A stretch of 64,000 nt of DNA from Pseudomonas reactans. Lineage in GTDB: Bacteria > Pseudomonadota > Gammaproteobacteria > Pseudomonadales > Pseudomonadaceae. Position 1 is the first letter of the stretch, and the number at the start of each line of letters is the position of its first letter. Made by a program: the position numbers and the translations under genes. The notes under the pieces were generated by a model. It had not been told where the DNA came from, searched no databases, and saw nothing but the letters and a program-made list of their open reading frames with translations. The stretch is taken from assembly GCF_013385825.1 (NCBI RefSeq), contig NZ_JACAPG010000023.1, positions 96,367 through 160,366 on the forward strand, in the 5' to 3' direction. Of this stretch, positions 43,905-52,700 are shown in pieces.

Positions 43905-43928
43905 CTCCCGCGAAAGGACGCGCCCTCG

Positions 43929-44312
43929 ATGCAAACCCCCTCCCAGCTCCACCAGCGCTTGAACAACCGCCGCTTCACCGTCGCCAACAACGCCCAGGGG
44001 CTTTCCGGCTCGGGCACGGTGTTTCATTACCTTGTCGAGGGTGATGCCATCTCCGGCACTTACCAGGGCGGGCGCATTCGCCTGGGCACGCAAGTGGGGC
44101 GAGTGACAGGCCCAGACACTATCGAATTGCTGTTTCAGTGCCTGACCTTGGACGGTGAGCTGTTGTCCGGTTGGTCGGGTGGCACGGTCGGTTTGGATGC
44201 TGCCGGGGTAACCACGCTGAGCTTTGTTTGGGGTTGGTTGTCGGGGGCGACGGGTGGAGGGGAGTCCAGCTATGTGGAGCTCATTGAGTCAGTTGAAAAA
44301 ATCAGAAAATAA
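43929..44312 (+). CDS. Hypothetical small beta-rich protein
   Basis: 127 residues, no signal peptide or membrane helix. The sequence (FTVANNAQGLSGSGTVFHYL, GTYQGGRIRLGTQVGRVTG, ELLFQCLTLDGELLSGWSGG) has the alternating pattern of an up-and-down beta barrel. It resembles small proteins sometimes loosely annotated as N-acetylglutamate synthase; nothing here supports that activity. An AAAGGA ribosome-binding site lies upstream. The stop codon is inside the first copy of a 17-bp direct repeat that precedes the Fic gene. Function unknown. Confidence 0.7.
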   Translation: MQTPSQLHQRLNNRRFTVANNAQGLSGSGTVFHYLVEGDAISGTYQGGRIRLGTQVGRVTGPDTIELLFQCLTLDGELLSGWSGGTVGLDAAGVTTLSFVWGWLSGATGGGESSYVELIESVEKIRK

Positions 44313-44321
44313 ATCGGAAAA
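44305..44321 (+). repeat. 17-bp direct repeat, copy 1
   Basis: GAAAATAAATCGGAAAA, overlapping the stop codon of the small upstream gene. An identical copy lies 89 bases downstream. Confidence 0.9.
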
Positions 44322-44393
44322 TCTTCCCTGAAATAGTTGTATAAAACTGTCTGTATATCCCGTTAATATTGGGCTCAAAGGAAAAATAGATCC

Positions 44394-44410
44394 GAAAATA
44401 AATCGGAAAA
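44394..44410 (+). repeat. 17-bp direct repeat, copy 2
   Basis: Identical to 44305-44321 and ending 11 bases before the Fic start codon. The AT-rich segment between the copies has no gene. Confidence 0.9.
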
Positions 44411-44421
44411 AGGTGCGGAAA

Positions 44422-45624
44422 ATGATGCAGCAATTCATCTCCGGAAACCACTGGTTGGAACCTTGCTGGCCATCTCCTGGTTTCCCTGCGTCAATTTTAC
44501 GTACGGCTGAAACGCTTTCGTTTCGTGCAGGGAAACTCACGGGTCTACTTCCCGAAAATACCGCCATCCGGATCGGCGGCCTGATGCGAATCACCAACAG
44601 CTATTACAGCAATCTCATTGAAGGCCAATTTACTGAGCCTGCAACGTTGTCTGCGCGAGTCCCCCGGCGTGACTCCAAACAACTGCGTGAGCTGGCCGAA
44701 AGTCATATCGGTGTTCAGGAGTTGTTGGAACGCGCGGTACGTCGGCCAAAATCAATCGAAGCCTCTTGGGGTGATTTCTTTGCCCCTGAGCTCATATCTG
44801 TCATTCATCGCCATCTTTTTGCTAATGCCAGTGATGAAGATTTGCGGCTCAGTGATGGCCGGCTACTTGTACCCGGTCAGTTGCGGGATGTAGCACAACG
44901 CAACGTGCTGGTAGGTGACCATGCTGCGCCTGCTTGGGAGTCCGTCACGCCAATGCTCAAACGCCTGCAGCAGGTATACGGCGGGCAACCCGACCTGACC
45001 TCCCGAGTTATCAGCGCACTGGCTTACCACCATCGTCTCGCATTTGTTCACCCATTTGAGGATGGCAATGGCCGAGTGGTCCGCATGGTCACGCATTTGC
45101 AGGTGATGCGACTTGGGCTTGCGTCGCCTCTTTGGTCGCTTTCTCGAGGGCTGGCACGAAAACAGGATGAATACTATGGGCGCCTGCGAGCTGCTGATCA
45201 GCCTCGTCGAGGTGATCTCGATGGTCGAGGTCAGTTGACCCAACGTGGGTTGTTCGAGTTTGTAGAGTTCATGCTGCAAGTATGTATCGACCAAATGGAT
45301 TACGTAGAGCAATCCATGGGGCTTGTCAGCTTGCGCCAGCGACTTGAAAGAGTGATTGGACTCGAGAGTCGCTTTCTAGAGTCCGGGGTAAAGCAGGATA
45401 TGGCCAAGGCTATTCATATCTTGCTGACTCAAGGCGAGGTTGCCCGTGCAGATTTCAAGACCTTTTCTGGGCTTCATGATCGAGTGGCGAGTGATCAGCT
45501 CAAAAAATTGATTGATATGGGCGTGGTCGAGGCGCCGTCGGCCAAGTCACGTTCGATCTATCCTGGGCTTCCCGTGTGGTTTGCGCAGATGATCTTTCCG
45601 GATCTCCATCGGCGCTTTTATTAA
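44422..45624 (+). CDS. Fic-domain protein (putative AMP-transferase) with N-terminal inhibitory motif
   Basis: 400 residues. The catalytic loop HPFEDGNGRVVR (His210 to Arg221) is a complete Fic motif, so nucleotide transfer, usually AMPylation of a Ser/Thr/Tyr hydroxyl, is expected. SNLIEG (63-68) matches the (S/T)xxxE(G/N) inhibitory helix and precedes the Fic core, the class II arrangement in which the same chain self-inhibits. The C-terminal 80 residues look like a winged helix (VKQDMAKAIHILLTQGEVAR). ATG 44422 is chosen because AAGG (44409-44412) is well spaced from it. Base composition is more AT-rich than the neighbours, suggesting acquisition. Target unknown. Confidence 0.88.
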   Translation: MMQQFISGNHWLEPCWPSPGFPASILRTAETLSFRAGKLTGLLPENTAIRIGGLMRITNSYYSNLIEGQFTEPATLSARVPRRDSKQLRELAESHIGVQELLERAVRRPKSIEASWGDFFAPELISVIHRHLFANASDEDLRLSDGRLLVPGQLRDVAQRNVLVGDHAAPAWESVTPMLKRLQQVYGGQPDLTSRVISALAYHHRLAFVHPFEDGNGRVVRMVTHLQVMRLGLASPLWSLSRGLARKQDEYYGRLRAADQPRRGDLDGRGQLTQRGLFEFVEFMLQVCIDQMDYVEQSMGLVSLRQRLERVIGLESRFLESGVKQDMAKAIHILLTQGEVARADFKTFSGLHDRVASDQLKKLIDMGVVEAPSAKSRSIYPGLPVWFAQMIFPDLHRRFY

Positions 45625-45740
45625 ACGGCAAAAGTAGGTGTGGGCCTTCTGTCCCTTTTGTGGACTAATTCCGCATAGGGCGCCGCGCTTTACCCCTAAA
45701 ATGCGACCCTGTGGATAACTCAGCCAGGGATACCTTCACC

Positions 45741-46322
45741 ATGAACATCGAACTCCTAATCGCCGGCATCGTCGTGCTGATCATTGTTGTCGGCCTGGTC
45801 GGCTGGATGGTCGGCGTCTACAACGGCCTGGTGATGCGGCGTAACGATGTGGACAAGGCCTTCGCCAACATCGATGTACTGCTCAAGCAACGAGCGGATC
45901 AGATCCCGGACCTGATGCGTGTGGTGCAGAACGCGATGAACCATGAGCACGCGCTGTTTACCCGCCTCAGTGACGCGCGCCAGCAATACCTAAGCGCCAG
46001 TAGCCTGAATGACAAGGTTGACGCGTCCAACCAGTTGAACGCGGCGCTCAAGTCGGTGATTGCGGTGGCGGAAGGTTACCCGACGCTGATTTCCGGTCCC
46101 AATATGGTCGAGCTTCAGCAGGCTATTTCGGCTGTCGAAGAGCGCATCGCCGACCGTCGTGAATTCTTCAATGAGTCGGTCAATCTCTACAACATCGCTA
46201 TCGCGGTGTTCCCCGACCTGTTTTTCGCGCGGATGCTCAGCTACCAGCGCATTCCACTGCTGGCCATCAGTGCCGAAGAAACCCGTTACGAAGGCGTGAA
46301 GCTTGAGGTGCCAGGGGCATGA
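45741..46322 (+). CDS. LemA family protein
   Basis: 193 residues. One N-terminal membrane helix (IELLIAGIVVLIIVVGLVGW) is followed by a helical domain with the LemA core (YNGLVMRRNDVDKAFANIDV, LLKQRADQIPDLMRVVQNAM, EERIADRREFFNESVNLYNI). LemA proteins are membrane-anchored and poorly understood, and often accompany membrane or metalloprotease proteins. An exact DnaA nonamer (45710-45718) is just upstream. The stop overlaps the next gene by four bases, so the pair acts together. Confidence 0.9.
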   Translation: MNIELLIAGIVVLIIVVGLVGWMVGVYNGLVMRRNDVDKAFANIDVLLKQRADQIPDLMRVVQNAMNHEHALFTRLSDARQQYLSASSLNDKVDASNQLNAALKSVIAVAEGYPTLISGPNMVELQQAISAVEERIADRREFFNESVNLYNIAIAVFPDLFFARMLSYQRIPLLAISAEETRYEGVKLEVPGA

Positions 46323-47485
46323 AAACCACGCAGGCGGGCGAAGAGAAAAAGAAGTCGCGTTGGAAAACCCTGCTGGCGCTGTTGAGCCTGGCAGGGTTTG
46401 CCTGCTTGATGGTCTACGCACCGATGACCGTAGTGGCAATGTTTTTCCCGGTATTCGCCCTGGTGTGCCTGCTGGCCAGCTTCGGCCCTAACTTCTACAA
46501 GACCGAACAACGACTGGCCACCAGCCAGATACGTTCTCTGGCCATGGGCCTGGTGGAAATCCGTGGCAAGGTGATTGTGGATAAACCGCTGTTGTCCCCG
46601 GTGCACGGTAAGCCCTGCGCTGGCTACGTGTGGATCATCGAAGAGGGCGAAAAGGACGACGACGGGCGCTGGAGTTGGAGCCGAGCCAAGAGTGAGGCGC
46701 GCTGCAACGACTTCCGTGTGCAGGATGCCACGGGAGAAATCCGCGTCATCGCCGAAGGCATCGACCTGTTCGGCAACAAATCACCGGACGACTATGAACT
46801 GATCGGCAGCTCGCGCCGCCAAGGCGAAATCCTGCTGGTCCAGGACTTGGACGTGATGCTGATCGGCGACGCCTGCGAGCGCGATGGCCAGACCGTGATC
46901 GCCCAGGGCAAACAGTCCAAGGCTGTATTCGGCGTGGCACTGACCGAGGACGTGGAAAACCGCCGGGTATTGGCGCCGTTGTGGCGTGTCGGTAGCTTCT
47001 ACGGCGCGGTGGTGGCGATGCTCGGGGTTGGCGTGATGGCCATGACCCCCGCGCATTTTGCCCAATTGCAGTTGCCGGGCCCGGACACTTATCAACAGAT
47101 GGAGTCACTTGGCCCTGTGTATAAGCTGCTGGCCTGGCTGTACCGCGAGGGTGGTTTTCCGATCCCCTTCATGGCCGCGTTCGGTTTCATGCTGACGATT
47201 TTCGTGGTGTTGATATGGACCCGGCTGTTGCTGCCCAAAAGCATGCGCCTGGCGGTAGGCCGTGTGCTTGGCGCTTGGATGGCGTTGGGCATGGTGATTG
47301 GCGGCGTGGTTACCCTGCTGCTGTTCGTCGCCCATGTGGATGCGCTGAAACAGTTTCTGGTGTGGATGCTAATCCTACTGGGCACCCTGGTGTTCTCGTT
47401 GTTTGAGCAGCGAAAAATGGGGGTTGCGTACAGGCATTTTGCCAAACGCGTGAGCAAGGGCAGTTTCAGCGATGAAGATGCCTGA
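46319..47485 (+). CDS. GIDE-domain membrane protein
   Basis: 388 residues. Two N-terminal membrane helices (about 18-60), a cytoplasmic-type GIDE domain (about 75-220, with ALGLVEIRGKV-like AMGLVEIRGKVIVDKPLLSP and the ID...LFG segment) and three C-terminal membrane helices (about 225-370). GIDE is the domain next to the RING in mitochondrial MUL1/GIDE; here no RING is present, so ligase activity is not expected. It is translationally coupled to the LemA gene, a recurrent bacterial pairing. Function unknown; a role in membrane stress is a guess. Confidence 0.75.
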   Translation: MKTTQAGEEKKKSRWKTLLALLSLAGFACLMVYAPMTVVAMFFPVFALVCLLASFGPNFYKTEQRLATSQIRSLAMGLVEIRGKVIVDKPLLSPVHGKPCAGYVWIIEEGEKDDDGRWSWSRAKSEARCNDFRVQDATGEIRVIAEGIDLFGNKSPDDYELIGSSRRQGEILLVQDLDVMLIGDACERDGQTVIAQGKQSKAVFGVALTEDVENRRVLAPLWRVGSFYGAVVAMLGVGVMAMTPAHFAQLQLPGPDTYQQMESLGPVYKLLAWLYREGGFPIPFMAAFGFMLTIFVVLIWTRLLLPKSMRLAVGRVLGAWMALGMVIGGVVTLLLFVAHVDALKQFLVWMLILLGTLVFSLFEQRKMGVAYRHFAKRVSKGSFSDEDA

Positions 47486-49786
47486 TCAGGGCACAAACTC
47501 CACCTTCAACCCTCGACTCGTACTGCGTCCCTGATCATCACTGACCCGCAACCGATACTCCCCCGACTTGCCCGGCCGCCAATTCAGTGTGCTTTGCGGT
47601 GGGCCCTGGCCGATCAGGGTTTGATCAGCAAACCAGTACAGCATCGCTGCGTCGCTGGCGGCGTTGGCATTCAGCGGGATGCTTTCCTGGGGGTGGGACA
47701 GGCGCAATTGATAGCTCACCTGGGTCAGCGGCGAGCGGATCTGCGGGGCTTCGCTCTGGTCGCTGAGGCGGTTGGGCTGGCAGTTTTTCATCACAGTTGG
47801 CGGAGTACGTCGCGGCAGGCCGGCGGCGCGGTACAGGCGTTGCACGTCGCTGGGCCAGAATTCGAAGACTTCTTCGCGGGTGTATTGCGCGTCAAACGGC
47901 GGGCAGGCGGCCTTGCCGGTGCGGGTGTCGATCAGCACCGGGCGGTGCAGGTTCGACACGCGAATCGGCGATACTCCGGGGATGTACCAAGTCTTGCGGG
48001 TTTGCGGGCACCAGCGGTTGGGCAACTCACCGGACGCGGCGCAGACATCAATGCGCACTAATCCGGCGGGCGGTTTGTCGGCTTTGATCACCACGTTGGG
48101 CAAAGCCAAAGGCAATGCGTCGGCGATGCGGAAGAACAACGGCGCGGCGGTCTTGGCCCCGATGAAGGCTGGGTTTGGACGACCATCGAAGTTGCCCACC
48201 CACACCACCAGCACGTAGGGGCCGACCAGTCCTGCACTCCACGCATCGTGAAAACCCCAGGAGGTGCCGGTTTTCCAGGCGGTGCGCCAGTGACGTCCAG
48301 GCAGGCCATCCGGACGAGGGTTTCGGCGCAGCATATCGCGAACCATGAACGCCGCCTGGGGCGTCAGCAGTGGGGCGCCGGTGGTCTGGGGCTGTTCCTG
48401 CAAGTAGCGCAAAGGCCGCAGATGCCCGTCCCCGGCCAGCATCACGTACAGACGCGCCAATTCTTCCGGGGTCATTTCACCGCCACCGAGGGCCAGGGCC
48501 AGGCCGTAATGGCTTTCGTCACGCAGGCCTTTGATCCCGGCGCGTTGTAATAGTCCATACAGGGAGGGCGACTTGACCTGGCTGGCGAGCCATACCGCCG
48601 GGATGTTGCGACTACGGATCAGTGCGTCCCGCGCCGTCAGTGGCCCGACAAAACTGCCGTCGAAATTTTCCGGTTGGAAGTAGCCGAAGTTACTCGGCAG
48701 GTCCTTGAGGATGCTCATGGGGTGGATCACCCCTTGGTCCAGCGCCAGCCCGTACAGGAACGGCTTGAGTGTCGACCCTGGTGAGCGCCGCGACAGCACG
48801 CCATTGACCTGGCCGTGAAGGCTTGTGGATAAGTAATCCGCCGACCCGACCAATGCCTTGACGCTCTGGTCGCGGCTGTCGATCAGGATCGCCGTGGCGT
48901 TTTCCACACCCGTGCTGCGCCGTTCGGCGATGAAGCCGGTGATCAGGCGTTCGAGCAACTGTTGCAGCGGCAGGTTGAGGGTGCTGTTCAGCTCATTACC
49001 GGGCTGGGACGCCAGCAGTTGTTCACTCAAATGCGGCGCCAGGAACGGAATCTGCTGGCGGCTGCGTGCTTCCAGGGGCAAGTCCAACAAGCTGTCATTG
49101 CGCGGGTCTTGTGGATAAGTCTCGCGCCAGTCAGCCATCAAGCGCTGCCGCGCCTGTTGCAGCGACGGGCCGAAGCGCGCGCGTCGACCCGGTTGTTGTG
49201 GGATCACCGCCAGCGCCAACGCCTCGGAAAGCGACAACTGCGTCGCCGACTTGCCGAAGTAAATACGGCTGGCCGCCTCGGCACCTTCGATATTGCCGCC
49301 CATCGGCGCCAGGTTCAGATAGGCCTCAAGGATGTCGTGCTTGCTGTAGCGCGCCTCCAGCCACAGTGCCAACACCATCTGCTGCAACTTGCCCGGCACC
49401 TGGCGGGTGTTCAAATTCCACAGGCGCCGTGCCAATTGCATGCTCAAGGTCGAGCCGCCCTGGCGCTGGCCACCGCTGTAGGTGGCCATGGCCGCGCGAA
49501 GCAACGCCGGGGGATTGATTCCCGGGTGCCAGTAGAAATTGCGGTCTTCCTTGAGCAGCAAGGCTTCGACCAATGAAGGAGAAATCCGCTCCAGCGGTAG
49601 CCAAAGTCGGTATTGCCCGTCATCCGCCAAGGTCATGCGCAGCAGCGCGCCGTCATCGGCCAACACCACCCGCGATGAGGTCACCGTCTGTTCCAGCGGA
49701 GCATGGGGCCACAATCGCAGCCCCACCAGGACCACCGCCGCTGCGAACAGCGGCAGTGTCAGGCGCTTAAGGCTTGGTAATTTCAA
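47486..49786 (-). CDS. pbpC: Penicillin-binding protein 1C
   Basis: Class A-type peptidoglycan synthase. The 766 residues comprise a membrane anchor (LPLFAAAVVLVGLRLW), a GT51 glycosyltransferase with catalytic Glu80 in LLLKEDRNFYWHPG and GGSTLSMQLARRL, and a transpeptidase with SxxK Ser338 in SPGSTLKPF, RSRN and KTGTSWGFHDAW. A C-terminal BiPBP_C domain follows from about residue 680. It overlaps the upstream alpha-2-macroglobulin gene by 20 bases. The pairing is the well-known bacterial A2M-PBP1C unit proposed to repair the wall when proteases breach the envelope. Confidence 0.96.
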   Translation of the reverse strand: MKLPSLKRLTLPLFAAAVVLVGLRLWPHAPLEQTVTSSRVVLADDGALLRMTLADDGQYRLWLPLERISPSLVEALLLKEDRNFYWHPGINPPALLRAAMATYSGGQRQGGSTLSMQLARRLWNLNTRQVPGKLQQMVLALWLEARYSKHDILEAYLNLAPMGGNIEGAEAASRIYFGKSATQLSLSEALALAVIPQQPGRRARFGPSLQQARQRLMADWRETYPQDPRNDSLLDLPLEARSRQQIPFLAPHLSEQLLASQPGNELNSTLNLPLQQLLERLITGFIAERRSTGVENATAILIDSRDQSVKALVGSADYLSTSLHGQVNGVLSRRSPGSTLKPFLYGLALDQGVIHPMSILKDLPSNFGYFQPENFDGSFVGPLTARDALIRSRNIPAVWLASQVKSPSLYGLLQRAGIKGLRDESHYGLALALGGGEMTPEELARLYVMLAGDGHLRPLRYLQEQPQTTGAPLLTPQAAFMVRDMLRRNPRPDGLPGRHWRTAWKTGTSWGFHDAWSAGLVGPYVLVVWVGNFDGRPNPAFIGAKTAAPLFFRIADALPLALPNVVIKADKPPAGLVRIDVCAASGELPNRWCPQTRKTWYIPGVSPIRVSNLHRPVLIDTRTGKAACPPFDAQYTREEVFEFWPSDVQRLYRAAGLPRRTPPTVMKNCQPNRLSDQSEAPQIRSPLTQVSYQLRLSHPQESIPLNANAASDAAMLYWFADQTLIGQGPPQSTLNWRPGKSGEYRLRVSDDQGRSTSRGLKVEFVP

Positions 49787-52700
49787 GCTGGCCTACTTTG
49801 CCGCGCCCTTGTAGGGTGGTTTCGTACATGCCTTCGGCGTAGGCCGGTGGCGTATTGAAAGTGCCCGCGTTGGTAGCGCGCACGCGGTACACGAAAGTGC
49901 CTACATCACGCAGCGCGGTGCCGTACAACACCACTCGATCATCACGCACATCGACGTACTCCGGCTGCCAGTTGCTCAGTTCGGTTTCGCCGATGGGGGC
50001 TTGCCAGCTTTCTTCTTCCTGGCTGTCCTCTTCCACGTACTCAGACTCTTCGCCTTCCTCGCTGCTGGCGGCTTCCGGCTCCGGCGGCAAGTTATACACA
50101 GGCTCGACGCCACCGGGCAGCAGGTCGACCACGGCCACTTGCTGCACCTGGTCGCGGTCGGTCGCACGCAGGCGCAAGCGCACCAGGAATTCATCGCCTA
50201 CCGCGACCTTGCTCACCGGGTCGCCCTTGAGGTCGAGGTATTCGTGAATGATCTCCAGGCCATTGGTGATCGGCTTGAGCTTGGCGCCCTTGTCGAAACC
50301 GGCTTCGCTGAGCATGAAGAACGCCGCCGGGCCGTCGGATTTTTCCATCACCAGCTTCTGCGTCGCACCCGGCACGGCGGCGCGGGGTGGTTGGCCGGCC
50401 ATCTCCAGCAATTGCTGGTGCTTGTCCCCCAGCCAGGCGGTGGCCTTGAGCGTCATGTCGCTTTGCGCACGCTGGCCGTAGTTGTCCAAGGCGCGCAACA
50501 GCAGGGCGGCCGACAGAGAGTTGTAACGCTGCTCGTTGAGGCGCTTACCGAGTTTATCCAGCAGCGCTGTAGGCACATCGTCCATCAGCTCTGGGAAATG
50601 TCGGGCCAGCAGGTGCAGGTGTTCGGCGTCGTGCACCAGCGGGTCGTAGTACAAACCGTCGCTGTCCCACTTATCCACAAGCGAACGCCAGGGGATTTTG
50701 CGGAACAGCGTGTCAGCCTGACGATCCTGCTTGAGCAGCTTGTAGCTGGCCGCCAGGTAAGCGGCGCCCAGGTCGTTCTGCCAGCTGTCCTTGAAGTAGC
50801 CCTCGTAGCGCTCGCGGATATCGCTCAAGGCGCCGCTTACCAGAATCCCCTGACGGCTCAGCAGGTAACTGGCGTAGGCGCGGTTGCGCAATTCCGACAG
50901 GCCTTCGCTAGGACCATTGGCCAGGTCGGTCAGATACGCATTCGAACGCACCAACAGGTCTTCCGGCACCGGCAAGCCGCGCTCCTTGGCTTCGATCAGG
51001 AAGTCGGTGGCGTACAGGCTGGCGTACGGTGCTACGTCCGGGTTGGCTGCCCACAAACCAAAGCCGCCGGCCTGGTTCTGGCGCTGGCGCAGCATGCGCA
51101 CTGCGCTGCCGAAGGCCTGTTCGGCTTCAGGTGCGTTGCCGCCCCAGATCAGCGCCGGCATGGCCTTGGACACCAGTTGCTCGGTGCAGGCGTAGCCGTA
51201 ATCGTCCAGGTAATGCTTGAGGCCGTTGGCCCACACCAGCGGCGAGGCCGCCACACCCAACTGTACGTCGCGCAATTGGCTGAACAATTCGCGGGTAGGT
51301 TTGAGCTCTTTGCTGGCGCTCTCAAAGCGGCCCAGGCTCAGGGCGACGCGATGTTCGCTCAGTGGGCGGATCGAAGTGGTCTCGGCCACCTGGATACGTT
51401 TGCCGTCCGGCAGCACTGCGACAAATCGCAGGTCCGCTGAACCCAGGGTCTCGCCAACCTTGATCTTGAACTCGGCGGTGCCTTCCTTGCGCGGTTGCAG
51501 GGACAACGTGCCGCCCTTGTCGCCCTGTACCTTCAGGCCATCGCTGGTCTGCAGTTCAAACTTCACCTCTGCCGCCGCGTCGAGGTTGCTGAACACCCCG
51601 GCGCTGACGTTGAACACATCCCCCGGCGCCACAAAGGCCGGCACGTTTGGCGTGATCACGATTGGGCCACGCACATCGGTATTGGCTTCGCTGACACCGA
51701 CACTGTCGCTATCCACCGCCACCGCAAACAGGTGCAGCTTGCCGTTGAAGCTGTCCGGCACCTGGTAATGCAGTACGGTTTCGCCAGCGGGCAGGTCGAC
51801 CAGTCCAGACCACCAAGCCACAGGCGGCTGGTGTTTACGCTTGAACGGGTTGAGGTGATTGGCCAGGGCGCCTTCCGTATCGCCACCGGGCGCTGCCCCA
51901 CTGAGCAGACGGCTGAATTCCGGCAGGATCAGGTCAAGGATCTGACTGGTGCCGACCTCCAGCGCACGTTTCTGGAAGAAGAAGCCCAGCGGGTCCGGCG
52001 TCTGGTAGCGCGCCACTTGCAGGATGCCTTCGTCCACCGCATAAACCACCGCGCGGCCTGGGCGGTCGGCGTTGACCTTGATGTCGAGCATCTGCCCCGG
52101 CTCGATTTTCGCCGGGCCTTCAACCTTCAGCGCCATGCGCCGCGCATCCAGGTTGATGCTAAAGGGCACCACGCCATAGGACAGCGGGCTCATGTACACC
52201 TCGGCCGAACCCATATCCCGTACAAACTGCACGTTGACGTAGGCATTGCCCTCAAGCCCCGCAGGCACGCGGATATGTTGCACGCTGTTGGTGCTGTCGG
52301 CCTTGAACCACTGCTGGGTGTAGACCTTGTCCCGCTCGATGGTGATCAAGCCCGCACCGGTATACGGCGCGCGGATGCTGATCGCAATTTCATCACCGGT
52401 GGCGTAGCTGCGTTTATCCAGGCGCAGTTGCAGCTCGGCATTGCGTTCCAGCGAGCGTGAGGTGTTGCCTCGTCCGGCCACGCTGTAGTCGATCTGGTTG
52501 AGCAGGTTGCCGTTGGCGTCCTTGAGTTGCAGGGTGAAGTCACCCGGTGTGCCGGTGTTCAAGGCCTGCTTGGCGCCTTCCTGGGTCATCACCAGCGGTG
52601 AGGCCGGCTGGCTGATGTTCTTGATGCGCGACTCGTACTTGTAGGTGCCGTTGGATTGTTTCACCAGCACCGACACATAACGGTGCTCGACCACCTCTGT

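Noticed and set aside
43869..43928. Tn7-type insertion after glmS
   Set aside because: The usual attTn7 location was examined; there are no transposon genes or end repeats, only a stem-loop and the next gene start.
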